Source: Phocaeicola coprocola DSM 17136 (GTDB lineage Bacteria; Bacteroidota; Bacteroidia; Bacteroidales; Bacteroidaceae). Taken from it: a stretch of DNA of 64,000 bases. Position 1 is the stretch's first letter; every line of letters starts with the position of its first letter. Under the pieces are notes generated by a model. That model saw only the letters and a program-made list of their open reading frames with translations. It was not told where the DNA came from and made no database searches. Of this stretch, positions 26,597-35,290 are shown in pieces. The position numbers were made by a program, and so were the translations under genes. The DNA is taken from assembly GCF_000154845.1 (NCBI RefSeq), contig NZ_DS981439.1:1-64000 (forward strand). Direction: 5' to 3'.

Positions 26597-27908
26597 AACA
26601 AAAGAGAAGAGACCGCTGACAGGGGAACAGCGTCAGTTGAGAAGGAAGATGCTGGTCTATCCGCTGATGGGGCTGACCTTTCTGGGCTGTATGTGGCTCA
26701 TCTTCTCCCCCTCGCAGGAGGACAGGGAGAAAGAAAAGCTGGGGCAGGGATTCAACACCGACATGCCCCAGCCGGAAAACGCCGGAATCATCGGCGACAA
26801 GGCGAAAGCCTACGAACAACAGCAACTGGAGAAAAGGCAGAAGCAGCGCCGGGGCATGGTGGGCGACCTGTCCTCGTTCTGGGACGACACGGACGTGAAA
26901 CCGGATACGACAGCTGCACCGGACGACTACCGCCTGACACCGGCAGAAACGCCCCGAAAGGAAACGGAGAGCCGGCAACATGCGGGTATCCGTTCTTCGG
27001 TTACTGCCAACAAGCGGCTGAACACCTCGCTGGGCACGTTCTACGAGCCGCCGAAGGAGGATGCCGAGAAGGAGGAACTCAGGCAGCGCATCGACGAGCT
27101 GGAGCGCATGGTCATGGAGCAGGAGAAAAAGCCCTCGACAATGGAGGAACAGGTCGCCCTGCTGGAGAAGTCCTACGAGCTGGCTGCGAAATACCGGAAC
27201 GGAGGAAACAATGCCGGGCAAGTCGTACAGCCCGAAACGGAAACGCCCGCCGGTCATAGAGGCAAAAAGAGAATGAAGGCGGAAGCCGTGAGCGGGGTGC
27301 GTCCGACAACGGTGTCCGCCCTGCCGCAACCCCTGACGGACCCGGCTTTCATCGCGGACTACGGCTGCGAGCGCAACTTCGGCTTTCACACCGCCATCGG
27401 CACGGCAGAGGCTGCCGGAAAGAACACCATCACCGCCTGCGTGCAGGGCGACCAGACGATAACGGACGGTCAGACGGTGAAGCTCCGGCTGCTGGAGCCG
27501 ATGCGGGTGTCGGGCAGGACTGTTCCACGGAACGCCCCCCTTGTGGGGTCGGCACGCTTGCAGGGCGAGCGTCTGGAAATCGGCATCACCTCGCTGGAAC
27601 ATCAGGGGAACATCATCCCGGTGGAGCTGGAGGTGTATGACAACGACGGACAGGCGGGCATCTTCATCCCCGGCTCGATGGAGATTGACGCGGCGAAGGA
27701 AATCGGGGCGAACATGGGCAGCTCGCTGGGAAGCAGCATCAGCATCTCGACCGATGCCGGGGCGCAGCTCGCCTCCGACTTGGGAAAGGGCGTGATACAG
27801 GGAGTGTCACAATACATCTCGAAAAGGATGCGTACCGTCAGGGTGCATCTGAAATCGGGATACAGGGTGCTGCTGTATCAGGAAAGGAATGACAACCGAA
27901 AAACATAA
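26562..27908 (+). CDS. traM: TraM, VirB10-like protein
   Basis: A 448-residue protein: short cytosolic part, one transmembrane helix (MLVYPLMGLTFLGCMWLIF), a long low-complexity periplasmic linker with a coiled coil (KEELRQRIDELERMVMEQEKK), and a C-terminal beta domain (NTITACVQGDQTITDGQTVKLRLLE ... EVYDNDGQAGIFIPGSMEID) as in VirB10/TraM. Start at ATG 26562 or 26568; both lie in traL. It should bridge inner and outer membrane. Confidence 0.85.
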   Translation: MYMETKKEQKNETKEKRPLTGEQRQLRRKMLVYPLMGLTFLGCMWLIFSPSQEDREKEKLGQGFNTDMPQPENAGIIGDKAKAYEQQQLEKRQKQRRGMVGDLSSFWDDTDVKPDTTAAPDDYRLTPAETPRKETESRQHAGIRSSVTANKRLNTSLGTFYEPPKEDAEKEELRQRIDELERMVMEQEKKPSTMEEQVALLEKSYELAAKYRNGGNNAGQVVQPETETPAGHRGKKRMKAEAVSGVRPTTVSALPQPLTDPAFIADYGCERNFGFHTAIGTAEAAGKNTITACVQGDQTITDGQTVKLRLLEPMRVSGRTVPRNAPLVGSARLQGERLEIGITSLEHQGNIIPVELEVYDNDGQAGIFIPGSMEIDAAKEIGANMGSSLGSSISISTDAGAQLASDLGKGVIQGVSQYISKRMRTVRVHLKSGYRVLLYQERNDNRKT

Positions 27909-27961
27909 AGACGAAAAGAAAAAACAACAAGACAATTTTAATCCACTAAATCCAAAGTAAA

Positions 27962-28960
27962 ATGAGTATCAAGAAAGTAATGACAATGTTTGCCTTTTTC
28001 ACAGGCATAGCCTGTGCAACCTATGCACAGGGTGTAAGCAATGACAGTACCGCCACTGCAAAGGCAGAGGGGCTGAAACTGACGAAGGAGGTCTGTCCGC
28101 AGGCGGAAGAGGACGGCGACCTGTACCACGGGCTGACGAAGAAGCTGATGTTCGACCGCATGATACCGCCGCACGGTCTGGAGGTCACGTATGACAAGAC
28201 GGTGCATATCCTGTTCCCCTCGGCGGTGCGCTATGTGGATTTGGGTTCTCCCAACCTCATAGCGGGCAAGGCGGACGGCGCAGAGAACGTCATCCGCGTG
28301 AAGGCGACGGTAAGGAACTTCCGCACGGAAACGAACATGAGCGTCATCACGGAGGACGGCTCCTATTATTCGTTCAACGTGAAATATGCCGACGAGCCGC
28401 TGATGCTCAACGTGGAGATGAAGGACTTCATCCATGACGGCAGCATGGTAAACCGCCCGAACAATGCGCAGGAAATCTATCTGAAGGAGCTGGGCTGTGA
28501 AAGCCCGATGCTGGTACATCTCATCATGAAGTCGCTGCACAAGGAGAACAAGCGCAAGGTGAAGCACATCGGCTGCAAGCGTTTCGGCATCCAGTACCTG
28601 CTGAAAGGGATATACGTCCACAACGACCTGCTGTACCTGCACACGGAGGTAAAGAACCAGAGCAACGTGCCGTTTGACGTGGACTATATCACGTTCAAGA
28701 TTGTGGACAAGAAAGTGGCGAAGCGTACCGCCATGCAGGAACAGGTGCTGTTCCCGCTCCGCGCCTACAACTATGCGGTGCGCGTAGCCGGGAAACAGTC
28801 CGAACGCACAGTGTTCTGCCTTCCGAAGTTCACCATCCCCAACGGCAAACAGCTCGTGGTGGAAATGAACGAGAAAGACGGCGGTCGCCACCAGACGTTT
28901 GTCGTGGAGAACGGGGATTTGGTACAGGCTGAAACCATCAACGAACTGCGCGTACGATGA
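27962..28960 (+). CDS. traN: TraN, DUF4138 (VirB9-like) protein
   Basis: A 332-residue secreted protein with a signal peptide ending TYAQG, then conserved DUF4138 sequence (TVHILFPSAVRYVDLGSPNLIAGKADGAENVIRVKA; ...NGKQLVVEMNEKDGGRHQTF). It corresponds to VirB9, an outer-membrane-complex part. CCACTAAATCC stands 7 nt before the start. It overlaps traO by 4 bp. Confidence 0.85.
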   Translation: MSIKKVMTMFAFFTGIACATYAQGVSNDSTATAKAEGLKLTKEVCPQAEEDGDLYHGLTKKLMFDRMIPPHGLEVTYDKTVHILFPSAVRYVDLGSPNLIAGKADGAENVIRVKATVRNFRTETNMSVITEDGSYYSFNVKYADEPLMLNVEMKDFIHDGSMVNRPNNAQEIYLKELGCESPMLVHLIMKSLHKENKRKVKHIGCKRFGIQYLLKGIYVHNDLLYLHTEVKNQSNVPFDVDYITFKIVDKKVAKRTAMQEQVLFPLRAYNYAVRVAGKQSERTVFCLPKFTIPNGKQLVVEMNEKDGGRHQTFVVENGDLVQAETINELRVR

Positions 28961-29514
28961 AAGGCAAGGTACTGTTTATGGCAATGCTTCTGTCCGTCCT
29001 TCTTGCAGGACGGGCGGAAGCCCAGCGATGCCTGCCGAAGATGCGGGGCATCGAGATGAAAGCCGGAATGACCGGGTCGGACGGCTACTGGCTGGGAGCC
29101 GCACTGTCAAGCTATGCGAGGGGCGGAAACAAGTGGGTGTACGGAGCGGAATACCTTCAGACGAACCATCCGTACAGGAGTGTGAATGTTCCCGTGGCAC
29201 AGTTCACGGCAGAAGGGGGCTACTATTACAATTTTCTTTCGGATGCGAAAAAGGCGGTGTTCCTCTATGCCGGTGCGTCAGCCCTTGCCGGGTATGAGAC
29301 GGCGAACTGGGGCAAAAAGACACTTTATGACGGGGCAAGGCTGGGCAACGGGGATGCCTTTGTCTATGGCTGCGCCGCCACGCTGGACATGGAGGTGTAT
29401 CTTGCGGACTTCATCGCGCTGACCGCCACGCTCCGAGAGCGTTTTCTCTGGGGCGGCAGCACGGGCGTGTGCCGCACGGAGTACGGGATAGGTATAAAGT
29501 TCATCATCAACTGA
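28957..29514 (+). CDS. traO: TraO conjugal transfer protein
   Basis: A 185-residue protein with signal peptide (MAMLLSVLLAGRAEAQ) and a beta-barrel-like pattern of alternating strands (GIEMKAGMTGSDGYWLGAAL..., ending TEYGIGIKFIIN), as for outer-membrane TraO proteins. Position and length agree with CTnDOT TraO. Confidence 0.8.
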   Translation: MKGKVLFMAMLLSVLLAGRAEAQRCLPKMRGIEMKAGMTGSDGYWLGAALSSYARGGNKWVYGAEYLQTNHPYRSVNVPVAQFTAEGGYYYNFLSDAKKAVFLYAGASALAGYETANWGKKTLYDGARLGNGDAFVYGCAATLDMEVYLADFIALTATLRERFLWGGSTGVCRTEYGIGIKFIIN

Positions 29515-29525
29515 CGTGTGAGCCT

Positions 29526-30437
29526 ATGGAAACGGAAATAGACAGAATGAAGAAAATGCCGATAGAGGACTTCCTTGCACGGCTGGGGCATCATCCCGTG
29601 CAAAGGCGTGCCAATGCCGTATGGTACAGGTCGCCTTACCGGGAGGAAAAGACACCGTCTTTCAAGGTGAACCCGGAGAAAAATCTCTGGTATGATTTTG
29701 GCGAAGGCAAGGGCGGAAACATCTTCGCACTTGCCGGGGAGTTCATCAGGACGGACGACTTCCTTGCGCAAGTGAAGTATGTGGCGGAGATGTCGGGTAT
29801 GCCGCTTCCGGAACATGAGCCGCGTCAGAGTTCCGGAGTGCGACAAGCTGGCGGGCAGAGCTTTGAGGATGTGGAGATACTTCCCTTGCAGAACCGGGCT
29901 TTGCTCCATTATCTGCAAGAGCGTGGCATACCGTCCGCCATCGCCGTAGCAAACTGTAAGGAGATTCGCTATACCATGCACGGCAAGCGGTATTTTGCCG
30001 TTGCTTTCGGCAACGGAAGCGGCGGATATGAGATACGCAACCCGTTCTTCAAGGGGTGTGTGCCGCCGAAGGATGTCACCCTGCTGCCGTCCGGCTCGAC
30101 CGTCTGCAACGTGCATGAGGGCTTCATGGACTACCTGTCTGCCCGTGCGCTGGGTATCGGGAACGGGGAAGACCACCTCGTGCTCAACTCGGTGTCCAAC
30201 GCGGCGAAGGCGTTCCGGTATCTGGACGGCTATGGGCGGATAAACTGTTACCTTGACAACGACGAAGCCGGGAGGCGGACGCTGGAAGCCCTCGGCACCC
30301 GCTATGGGGAAAGGGTGTCGGACTGCTCCGGTATCTATGGCGGATGCAAGGACTTGAACGAACACCTGCAAAAGACGCTTGCCGGAAGGCTGACGCAACA
30401 TGAGAACGAAAAGAAAAGCAAATCCATTAAAATGTAA
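29526..30437 (+). CDS. traP: TraP, DNA primase-like protein
   Basis: A 303-residue primase-type protein. The N-terminal part has the CHC2 primase-type layout (WYRSPYREEKTPSFKVNPEKNLWYDFGEGKGGNIFALAGEF) but its zinc-binding Cys/His residues are missing. The toprim half keeps the Glu in NVHEGFMDYLSA and the DND in NCYLDNDEAG. It may prime the transferred strand in the recipient. I chose ATG 29526, after traO. Confidence 0.8.
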   Translation: METEIDRMKKMPIEDFLARLGHHPVQRRANAVWYRSPYREEKTPSFKVNPEKNLWYDFGEGKGGNIFALAGEFIRTDDFLAQVKYVAEMSGMPLPEHEPRQSSGVRQAGGQSFEDVEILPLQNRALLHYLQERGIPSAIAVANCKEIRYTMHGKRYFAVAFGNGSGGYEIRNPFFKGCVPPKDVTLLPSGSTVCNVHEGFMDYLSARALGIGNGEDHLVLNSVSNAAKAFRYLDGYGRINCYLDNDEAGRRTLEALGTRYGERVSDCSGIYGGCKDLNEHLQKTLAGRLTQHENEKKSKSIKM

Positions 30438-30442
30438 CGATT

Positions 30443-30961
30443 ATGAACATGAACAGATTGAACAATAGAACAAAAACGAAAAGAAACATGGTGAAATCAC
30501 TGGCAACTTTCTGTTTGGGGCTGCTCGCTTTCGGCTTCGCCTCCTGCGATGATGAGCTGGACGTAATGCAAGCCTACCCGTTCACGGTGGAAACGATGCC
30601 CGTGCCGAAGGAACTGAAACAGGGGGAGACGGCGGAGATACGATGCGAGCTGGTGCGTGAGGGCGAGTTTGACGGGGCGGTCTATACCATCCGATATTTC
30701 CAGTTTGACGGCGAAGGTACGCTGAAATTGGACAACGGTCTGGTATTCCAGCCCAACGACCGTTACCTGCTGGAAAACGGGAAGTTCCGCCTGTACTACA
30801 CCTCGGAGTGCGACGAATCGCAAAGCCTGACCATCACGGTGGAGGACAACTTCGGCAATGCCTTTGAATGGGAAGTGGAGTTCAACAACGACACGGACAC
30901 GGAGGACATTCCGTCCGGGGTTGATACTTCGGCTATGATGAAAGGAGGTGTCTATCAGTAA
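30443..30961 (+). CDS. traQ: TraQ, DUF3872 lipoprotein
   Basis: A 172-residue lipoprotein with lipobox GFASC after a hydrophobic run, then a beta-sandwich-like domain (PFTVETMPVPKELKQGETAEIRCELV..., GDYFDGAVYTIRYFQ-like) of the DUF3872/TraQ type. It overlaps the lysozyme-like gene by 14 bp. ATG 30443 is used; the signal could also begin at Met 30488. Confidence 0.75.
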   Translation: MNMNRLNNRTKTKRNMVKSLATFCLGLLAFGFASCDDELDVMQAYPFTVETMPVPKELKQGETAEIRCELVREGEFDGAVYTIRYFQFDGEGTLKLDNGLVFQPNDRYLLENGKFRLYYTSECDESQSLTITVEDNFGNAFEWEVEFNNDTDTEDIPSGVDTSAMMKGGVYQ

Positions 30962-31481
30962 GGCAGAATTGAAACGGCTGTTTGTGTCGGCGGTGCTGGC
31001 GGTCACTTTCTCCGCCAGCCTGCCTGCACAGGACACGGATGAAACGCCCGCATCGTTCCATGATGAGCCGAAGGCGGAGTTGGCGGTCGAACTGGTCAAG
31101 AAATACGAGGGACTCCATGACCGTTCGGACTATCCATACTACGGTTATGGACATTGTCGGCTAGAGGGAGAGGAACTGTCCTACGACATGACGGAGGCGG
31201 AAGCGGAGGAACTGCTGCGGAAGGATTTGGAGGAGCGTTACAGGCTGTTTTGCAAATATAAAAAAGATGCCCTGCTCCTGACCGTTCTCAGCTACAATGT
31301 GGGGCACGGAACGCTGTTCGGCTACGGGAAGCGTCCGAAAAGCCGGCTGCTGAAGAAGCTGGAAGCGGGCGACCGAGACATTTATGGGGAATACATATCC
31401 TACTGCCACTATAAGGGACGGAAAATCCGCTCGATAGAGCGGCGGCGGAAAATGGAATTTCTGCTGCTGTATGAAAAATAG
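30948..31481 (+). CDS. Lysozyme-like peptidoglycan hydrolase at the end of the tra operon
   Basis: A 177-residue secreted protein: signal peptide (LFVSAVLAVTFSASLPAQ), then phage-type lysozyme sequence: ELVKKYEGLHDRSDYPYYGYGHC with the catalytic Glu in KKYEGL, and LTVLSYNVGHGTLFG. It presumably opens the cell wall locally during channel assembly, as VirB1-like hydrolases do. It overlaps traQ. Confidence 0.8.
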   Translation: MSISKAELKRLFVSAVLAVTFSASLPAQDTDETPASFHDEPKAELAVELVKKYEGLHDRSDYPYYGYGHCRLEGEELSYDMTEAEAEELLRKDLEERYRLFCKYKKDALLLTVLSYNVGHGTLFGYGKRPKSRLLKKLEAGDRDIYGEYISYCHYKGRKIRSIERRRKMEFLLLYEK

Positions 31482-31536
31482 CCATGAGGGAGGGCTTCAC
31501 GGACGGTGAGGTTCTCCCTTGTATTTTCCTTAAGCT

Positions 31537-31568
31537 TTTGCTTTGCTCCGGTAAAAGTCCTAAATTTG
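31537..31568 (+). promoter_or_regulatory. Full Bacteroidales promoter before the two cargo genes
   Basis: TTTG (31537-31540), exactly 20 bp, then TAAATTTG (31561-31568). Transcription would begin about 31575, 20-25 bp before ATG 31598. It separates the following genes from the tra operon. Confidence 0.8.
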
Positions 31569-31597
31569 TATCACTTTTGAAAACGGAAAAGGCAATC

Positions 31598-31942
31598 ATG
31601 GAAAATTATATGGCAAAAGCGGCGGATGCCTTTCTGACGGGGCGTCCGTATGGCATACATCTGGACTTCAAACGCAGGGGCTTTGCCCTTTTCAACCACA
31701 ATCTGAACGAACTGGGAAACGACCTTCCCGGCAGTGTGGACACGCTCCCGCTGGAGAAATTCGATGTGGAGGATATTCCGCTGTGCGGGGAGCATATCGT
31801 CCGCAGGGAGAATATAACGGACATATTCTTTTATGACGAAAAGAGCAACCCGTATTCGGGCAACCGGGTGGATATGGAAAAACTGAGGGCATACAACAAG
31901 TACATTTATCCGCTCTCGCTTATACTGAATAGAAATCTGTAA
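31598..31942 (+). CDS. Conserved-looking small protein of unknown function
   Basis: A 114-residue soluble protein (MENYMAKAADAFLTGRPYGIHLDFKRRGF..., ending RAYNKYIYPLSLILNRNL). No membrane segment, no recognised family. The start at ATG 31598 follows a complete promoter, so it is transcribed on its own. Base composition is like the tra genes, unlike its AT-rich neighbour. Confidence 0.6.
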   Translation: MENYMAKAADAFLTGRPYGIHLDFKRRGFALFNHNLNELGNDLPGSVDTLPLEKFDVEDIPLCGEHIVRRENITDIFFYDEKSNPYSGNRVDMEKLRAYNKYIYPLSLILNRNL

Positions 31943-31969
31943 AATGAGATAATATAATACACAACAATT

Positions 31970-32473
31970 ATGACAAGAAAAGAGAAAACATCTGCTTTTT
32001 TTAAGCAAAGTGAGCTTTTTGATTATATGGTAACTCGCCCTTTATCGCACATAGTACCAAATTGGGAGTTGACTTGGAATTTGAAAGAAAACAGAGTAGA
32101 ACCAGAAGAGGATTCATTGGCAGAAGAAGTAAATAGATTATTGGATGAAATATCAGAAGTACAGCCACCAAAGGAATATCATGCTAATGAAGATGTTCTT
32201 GCAGAATATGTAAAATCACATTTGAATTGGAATATCTATAAAAAAGGTAATAGATGGGAGTCTTCTGATTATGAAGCTATTATTAACCAGGGTAGTTTTG
32301 GAGATGAAGACCAGAAAAATCTAATATTAGCTGCTGCTGGAAGAATAGAAGCTGCAATAGAACACGGACAAACAAATTTTGATGATATGGAATATGGACA
32401 TCAAAAAATATTAGCGATGGTAATGGCTAGTATTTTATATCAACGAATAGATTTTTCTAAAATATTAAATTAA
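31970..32473 (+). CDS. AT-rich orphan gene, unknown function
   Basis: A 167-residue acidic, helical protein (MTRKEKTSAFFKQSELFDYM..., ending MASILYQRIDFSKILN). It is much richer in A+T than the tra genes before it, which suggests recent gain as cargo. It shares the promoter of the gene 28 bp upstream and ends in a strong terminator. No family recognised; an exclusion or defence role is possible but unsupported. Confidence 0.6.
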   Translation: MTRKEKTSAFFKQSELFDYMVTRPLSHIVPNWELTWNLKENRVEPEEDSLAEEVNRLLDEISEVQPPKEYHANEDVLAEYVKSHLNWNIYKKGNRWESSDYEAIINQGSFGDEDQKNLILAAAGRIEAAIEHGQTNFDDMEYGHQKILAMVMASILYQRIDFSKILN

Positions 32474-32499
32474 AAGACTTCCGTCTGTGGAAGTCTTTT
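32472..32499 (+). terminator. Intrinsic terminator closing the tra-side transcript
   Basis: AAAAGACTTCC (32472-32482) pairs perfectly with GGAAGTCTTTT (32489-32499); the loop is GTCTGT. The stem starts at the stop codon of the upstream gene. It also faces the minus-strand accessory operon. Confidence 0.85.
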
Positions 32500-32586
32500 G
32501 AACATGGTTTCTTTGCTACTTTCTTATCCGCTGACCTGCTCATGAAAGAAAGTAGCGGGCAGCAATTTTCGCCATCCGCCAAAGGG

Positions 32587-32892
32587 TCAGAAACAGGTGT
32601 AAAGTCCCGTTACCTGCGTAAAAATGGGCTGGAGCATATCGAAGTACACTCCCTCGTATCTGGCGATGTCCTTGACCTTGATGTCCGCACATTTCGTCAG
32701 TGTCTGACGGTAAAAATACATGGTATATGTATCGGTGTCCCCGTCCAAGATGATTTTCAGCCTGTTGGCTGAAGTCCTGTTCCTTGCAAGGCTCATTTGA
32801 AGTCCGTTGCCCAAACTGATGAAATTGCGGCTGCCCGTCATTACTGCGAAGCCGTGTCCGCCCAACTGCTGTAAGATTGTATTCGCTACCAT
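32587..32892 (-). CDS. Hypothetical accessory protein
   Basis: A 101-residue protein (MVANTILQQLGGHGFAVMTGSRNF..., with YFRQTLT-like YFYRQTLTKCADIKVKDIARYEGVYFDML). It is the last gene of the minus-strand accessory cluster that includes pcfJ and pcfK. Soluble, no named domain recognised. Such short proteins are frequent next to PcfK/PcfJ in Bacteroidales elements. Confidence 0.65.
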   Translation of the reverse strand: MVANTILQQLGGHGFAVMTGSRNFISLGNGLQMSLARNRTSANRLKIILDGDTDTYTMYFYRQTLTKCADIKVKDIARYEGVYFDMLQPIFTQVTGLYTCF

Positions 32893-32946
32893 TTGTCCGT
32901 GAATTTAAGTTATTGTCAGTGGGTGGCTTCTGCCACCCGATTTTTT

Positions 32947-33153
32947 TCATTTGGAGTTCATCCGCTGTCGGACATGTTCAAGCGTGCGCTCGGCAATGGG
33001 CTGTGTATCCTTGTTCCAATGGTCATAGTCATGTACGGATATTCCCACGCTCCGCAAATCACGGATATAGCCGGACACATAATCTCCCGTAGGGAGGTAA
33101 ACGAACTGCATCCATGCGTCCTTTTCGTCTGTCAGTATAAAATAGTATTTCAT
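32947..33153 (-). CDS. Hypothetical small protein
   Basis: A 68-residue protein (MKYYFILTDEKDAWMQFVYLPTGDYVSGYIRDLRSVGISVHDYDHW...). Alpha/beta-type pattern, no membrane segment; no family recognised. Member of the minus-strand accessory cluster. Confidence 0.55.
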   Translation of the reverse strand: MKYYFILTDEKDAWMQFVYLPTGDYVSGYIRDLRSVGISVHDYDHWNKDTQPIAERTLEHVRQRMNSK

Positions 33154-33217
33154 GCTCTTTCCGTTTTATGGGTTTTCGCTTCATGAGCGAATGGGCGGTG
33201 TTTCCACCGCCACGCAC

Positions 33218-33460
33218 TCAAAATTCTTTCATCTCCGCAATGGGGGTATGCTTTCTGAGCCATTCCACCACGTGCACCGTGTTATACTCGGAAGTGATGA
33301 CTGCCGTATGGTCGTTTATTGGGGTCATGCGTGTGCTTTCGTAGCCGTCTATCCATTCCTTCAGACTTTCCACTCCCCATGCAGGGCAGTCAAACATACG
33401 GTCTAATACGCAAATGGGATCGCTGAATGTAACTATCAGCGTGTCATATCCTGCTGTCAT
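33218..33460 (-). CDS. Hypothetical small protein with strong ribosome-binding site
   Basis: An 80-residue protein starting MTAGYDTLIVTFSDPICVL. ATG 33460 is set by AGGAGG ending 8 nt upstream, which is rare here; the frame is open a little further out to 33487 but that part is the leader. Overlaps the DUF3873 gene end by 4 bp. No family recognised. Confidence 0.6.
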   Translation of the reverse strand: MTAGYDTLIVTFSDPICVLDRMFDCPAWGVESLKEWIDGYESTRMTPINDHTAVITSEYNTVHVVEWLRKHTPIAEMKEF

Positions 33461-33675
33461 AATCTGTCCTCCTTTTCTTTTATCCATTCGTCACGCAACC
33501 GCCTGCACTCCTCCAAAGTGGGCTTCACGCAGGAGAACAGTTCTCCCGACAAGGTGTCCCGATAGTCGTACTGGTACATCGTGCGGACTTTACGCCCGAT
33601 TTTCATTTGGAATTTCTCGTACTTCTCACCTGTCGTGCAGGTGCTTACTCCGTTGATGGTCATTCTTGTTGCCAT
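33457..33675 (-). CDS. DUF3873 protein
   Basis: A 72-residue DUF3873 protein: MTINGVSTCTTGEKYEKF then YQYDYRDTLSGELFSCVKPTLEECRRLRDEWI. These short proteins are a marker of Bacteroidales conjugative elements; the biochemical role is not known. Confidence 0.75.
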   Translation of the reverse strand: MATRMTINGVSTCTTGEKYEKFQMKIGRKVRTMYQYDYRDTLSGELFSCVKPTLEECRRLRDEWIKEKEDRL

Positions 33676-33686
33676 AGCCTTTTCAA

Positions 33687-33971
33687 TTAAAATTCAACAA
33701 TCAAAAGTCTGTAATCCGTGTTTCCATAAATGGTGGGTACACCTTTTTGCTTGACCCACAAATGCCTGCGTCCAAATCCGTAGAGGAAGAAGTCATTGAA
33801 ATCCTTGTCTTGGGCTAAGGTCGCCATCGCTTCCCTCACTTCCTTCCCGTTCCTTGTCAATACCAATGTATTGACAAGTCTGATGAATGTTTCGGGCAGC
33901 TTCTCATGCCACCCGAAAAACAAGTTTTCAATTTTTACGTCCATATCTGTAAGTATTAAGTCATTATACAT
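33687..33971 (-). CDS. Hypothetical accessory protein
   Basis: A 94-residue soluble protein (MYNDLILTDMDVKIENLFFGW..., RRHLWVKQKGVPTIYGNTDYRLLIVEF). It follows pcfJ by zero gap and is likely co-translated. No family recognised. Confidence 0.6.
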   Translation of the reverse strand: MYNDLILTDMDVKIENLFFGWHEKLPETFIRLVNTLVLTRNGKEVREAMATLAQDKDFNDFFLYGFGRRHLWVKQKGVPTIYGNTDYRLLIVEF

Positions 33972-35288
33972 TTATGCCGCCTTGTTCATCCGTTGCCGTA
34001 TCAGTTCGGCATTGCTCTCCACAAGGTTTATGATGCGGTCGTGGTATTCGGTATTGGAATTGCATACACCTCTGCTTTGTACGACCTTGAATGTATCTAA
34101 TGACAATTCCACTGTTTCAATACGTTTTCCGTCTATCCGTGCGGAAAGTATCAGTGTGTTGTCCTGATTATAATATTCGTTGGTATAGACGCAATGGTGC
34201 ATGGCTTTCCCTTCTTCCAAAAAATCGTCTACGCTCTGTAACACCTTGATAATTAGTAATCCGTCTGTCAGTGCAAGATTGAAAAAAACGGCTTTCTTTC
34301 GTATATAATTTTCTTTGTCTTTCTCCATGTCTTCCAATTTCTTACGCTCACGTTCCAACCGCTCGGCTTCCTGCAATATGCGTTGTTGCTCCCGTTCACG
34401 TTCCAATATGGCTTGTCGTTTTTCCATGTACCGGTCATGTGCTGCCTTGAGGTCGGGCGGACAGACAAAATGAGGGTTACGTAAGTCTTTGCCTAATTTA
34501 TCCAACAGACATACGAGGTCGCACCATATCACCATGTCCGATATGTCATATTTATTGCGCATGGCAATTTTATAGGAGTTCCAACATCTGTCAAGTGTTT
34601 GCGGATTGAATAGGAAATGGCGCAGGTGATTGATTTTTCCCGACTTCATCAATGTTTCCACCCGACTGTCAGAAAGCAGTGCAGGGATTAGCTTGGTCGG
34701 AACAATGCCGTGAAAGTTCCTTTTGAAGCCGTTTCTTTTCAATGTGTCAATAACTCTGATTTTCGGATACATGGGGCAATATGAAATGTGGTCATAAGCG
34801 ATGTTGTCCTGCCGGATAGCCATAGGCGAGCCAAAAGAGAAAGTGTCCAAATATCTGCCAAGTATCCGTTGTATGCCCACGACAGCCTTGCGTCCCTCCT
34901 TGTTCCACCAATACTGCCCGATTTCAAACGCATAAGGCTGTGCCTTGAGTCCTTTTTCCATTTCCACGATAAGCAGGAACATGCGCAGCACTTGGTATTC
35001 TCCGCTTGTGGTAAGTATGGTAAAGTATTGTTTTTGCTGAACCTTGCGTGCATAGGTAAGACGGACTTCAAGCCTTGCCCCACATTCGGGGCAAGTGCAT
35101 TGTTTGGTCTGTTCGCTCATTATCCAGCTATGACCGCAATCCATACAGGTAGTACGACCTTTCGGCAAGCGGTGTGCGAAGTGGTCTATACATTCACGGA
35201 ACGCCCATTTCATCTGTGCTTTGCTTATACGGGGCAGTTTCTTGCTTTGAGCAAAAACCGCTTTTTCAAACTTGTTTCTCGGTTTCAT
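33972..35288 (-). CDS. PcfJ-like protein
   Basis: A 438-residue PcfJ-domain protein. N-terminal CxxC-type zinc site: TTCMDCGHSWIM ... CTCPECGARL (about residues 46-75). A long coiled coil follows (REREQQRILQEAERLERERKKLEDMEKDKEN). The C-terminal half holds the PcfJ signature EEGKAMHHCVYTNEYYNQDNTLIL. PcfJ was named in enterococcal pCF10; the function is not established. A TTG at 35294 is possible, but ATG 35288 is better placed. The pcfK-like gene is immediately upstream. Confidence 0.8.
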   Translation of the reverse strand: MKPRNKFEKAVFAQSKKLPRISKAQMKWAFRECIDHFAHRLPKGRTTCMDCGHSWIMSEQTKQCTCPECGARLEVRLTYARKVQQKQYFTILTTSGEYQVLRMFLLIVEMEKGLKAQPYAFEIGQYWWNKEGRKAVVGIQRILGRYLDTFSFGSPMAIRQDNIAYDHISYCPMYPKIRVIDTLKRNGFKRNFHGIVPTKLIPALLSDSRVETLMKSGKINHLRHFLFNPQTLDRCWNSYKIAMRNKYDISDMVIWCDLVCLLDKLGKDLRNPHFVCPPDLKAAHDRYMEKRQAILEREREQQRILQEAERLERERKKLEDMEKDKENYIRKKAVFFNLALTDGLLIIKVLQSVDDFLEEGKAMHHCVYTNEYYNQDNTLILSARIDGKRIETVELSLDTFKVVQSRGVCNSNTEYHDRIINLVESNAELIRQRMNKAA

Positions 35289-35290
35289 AA

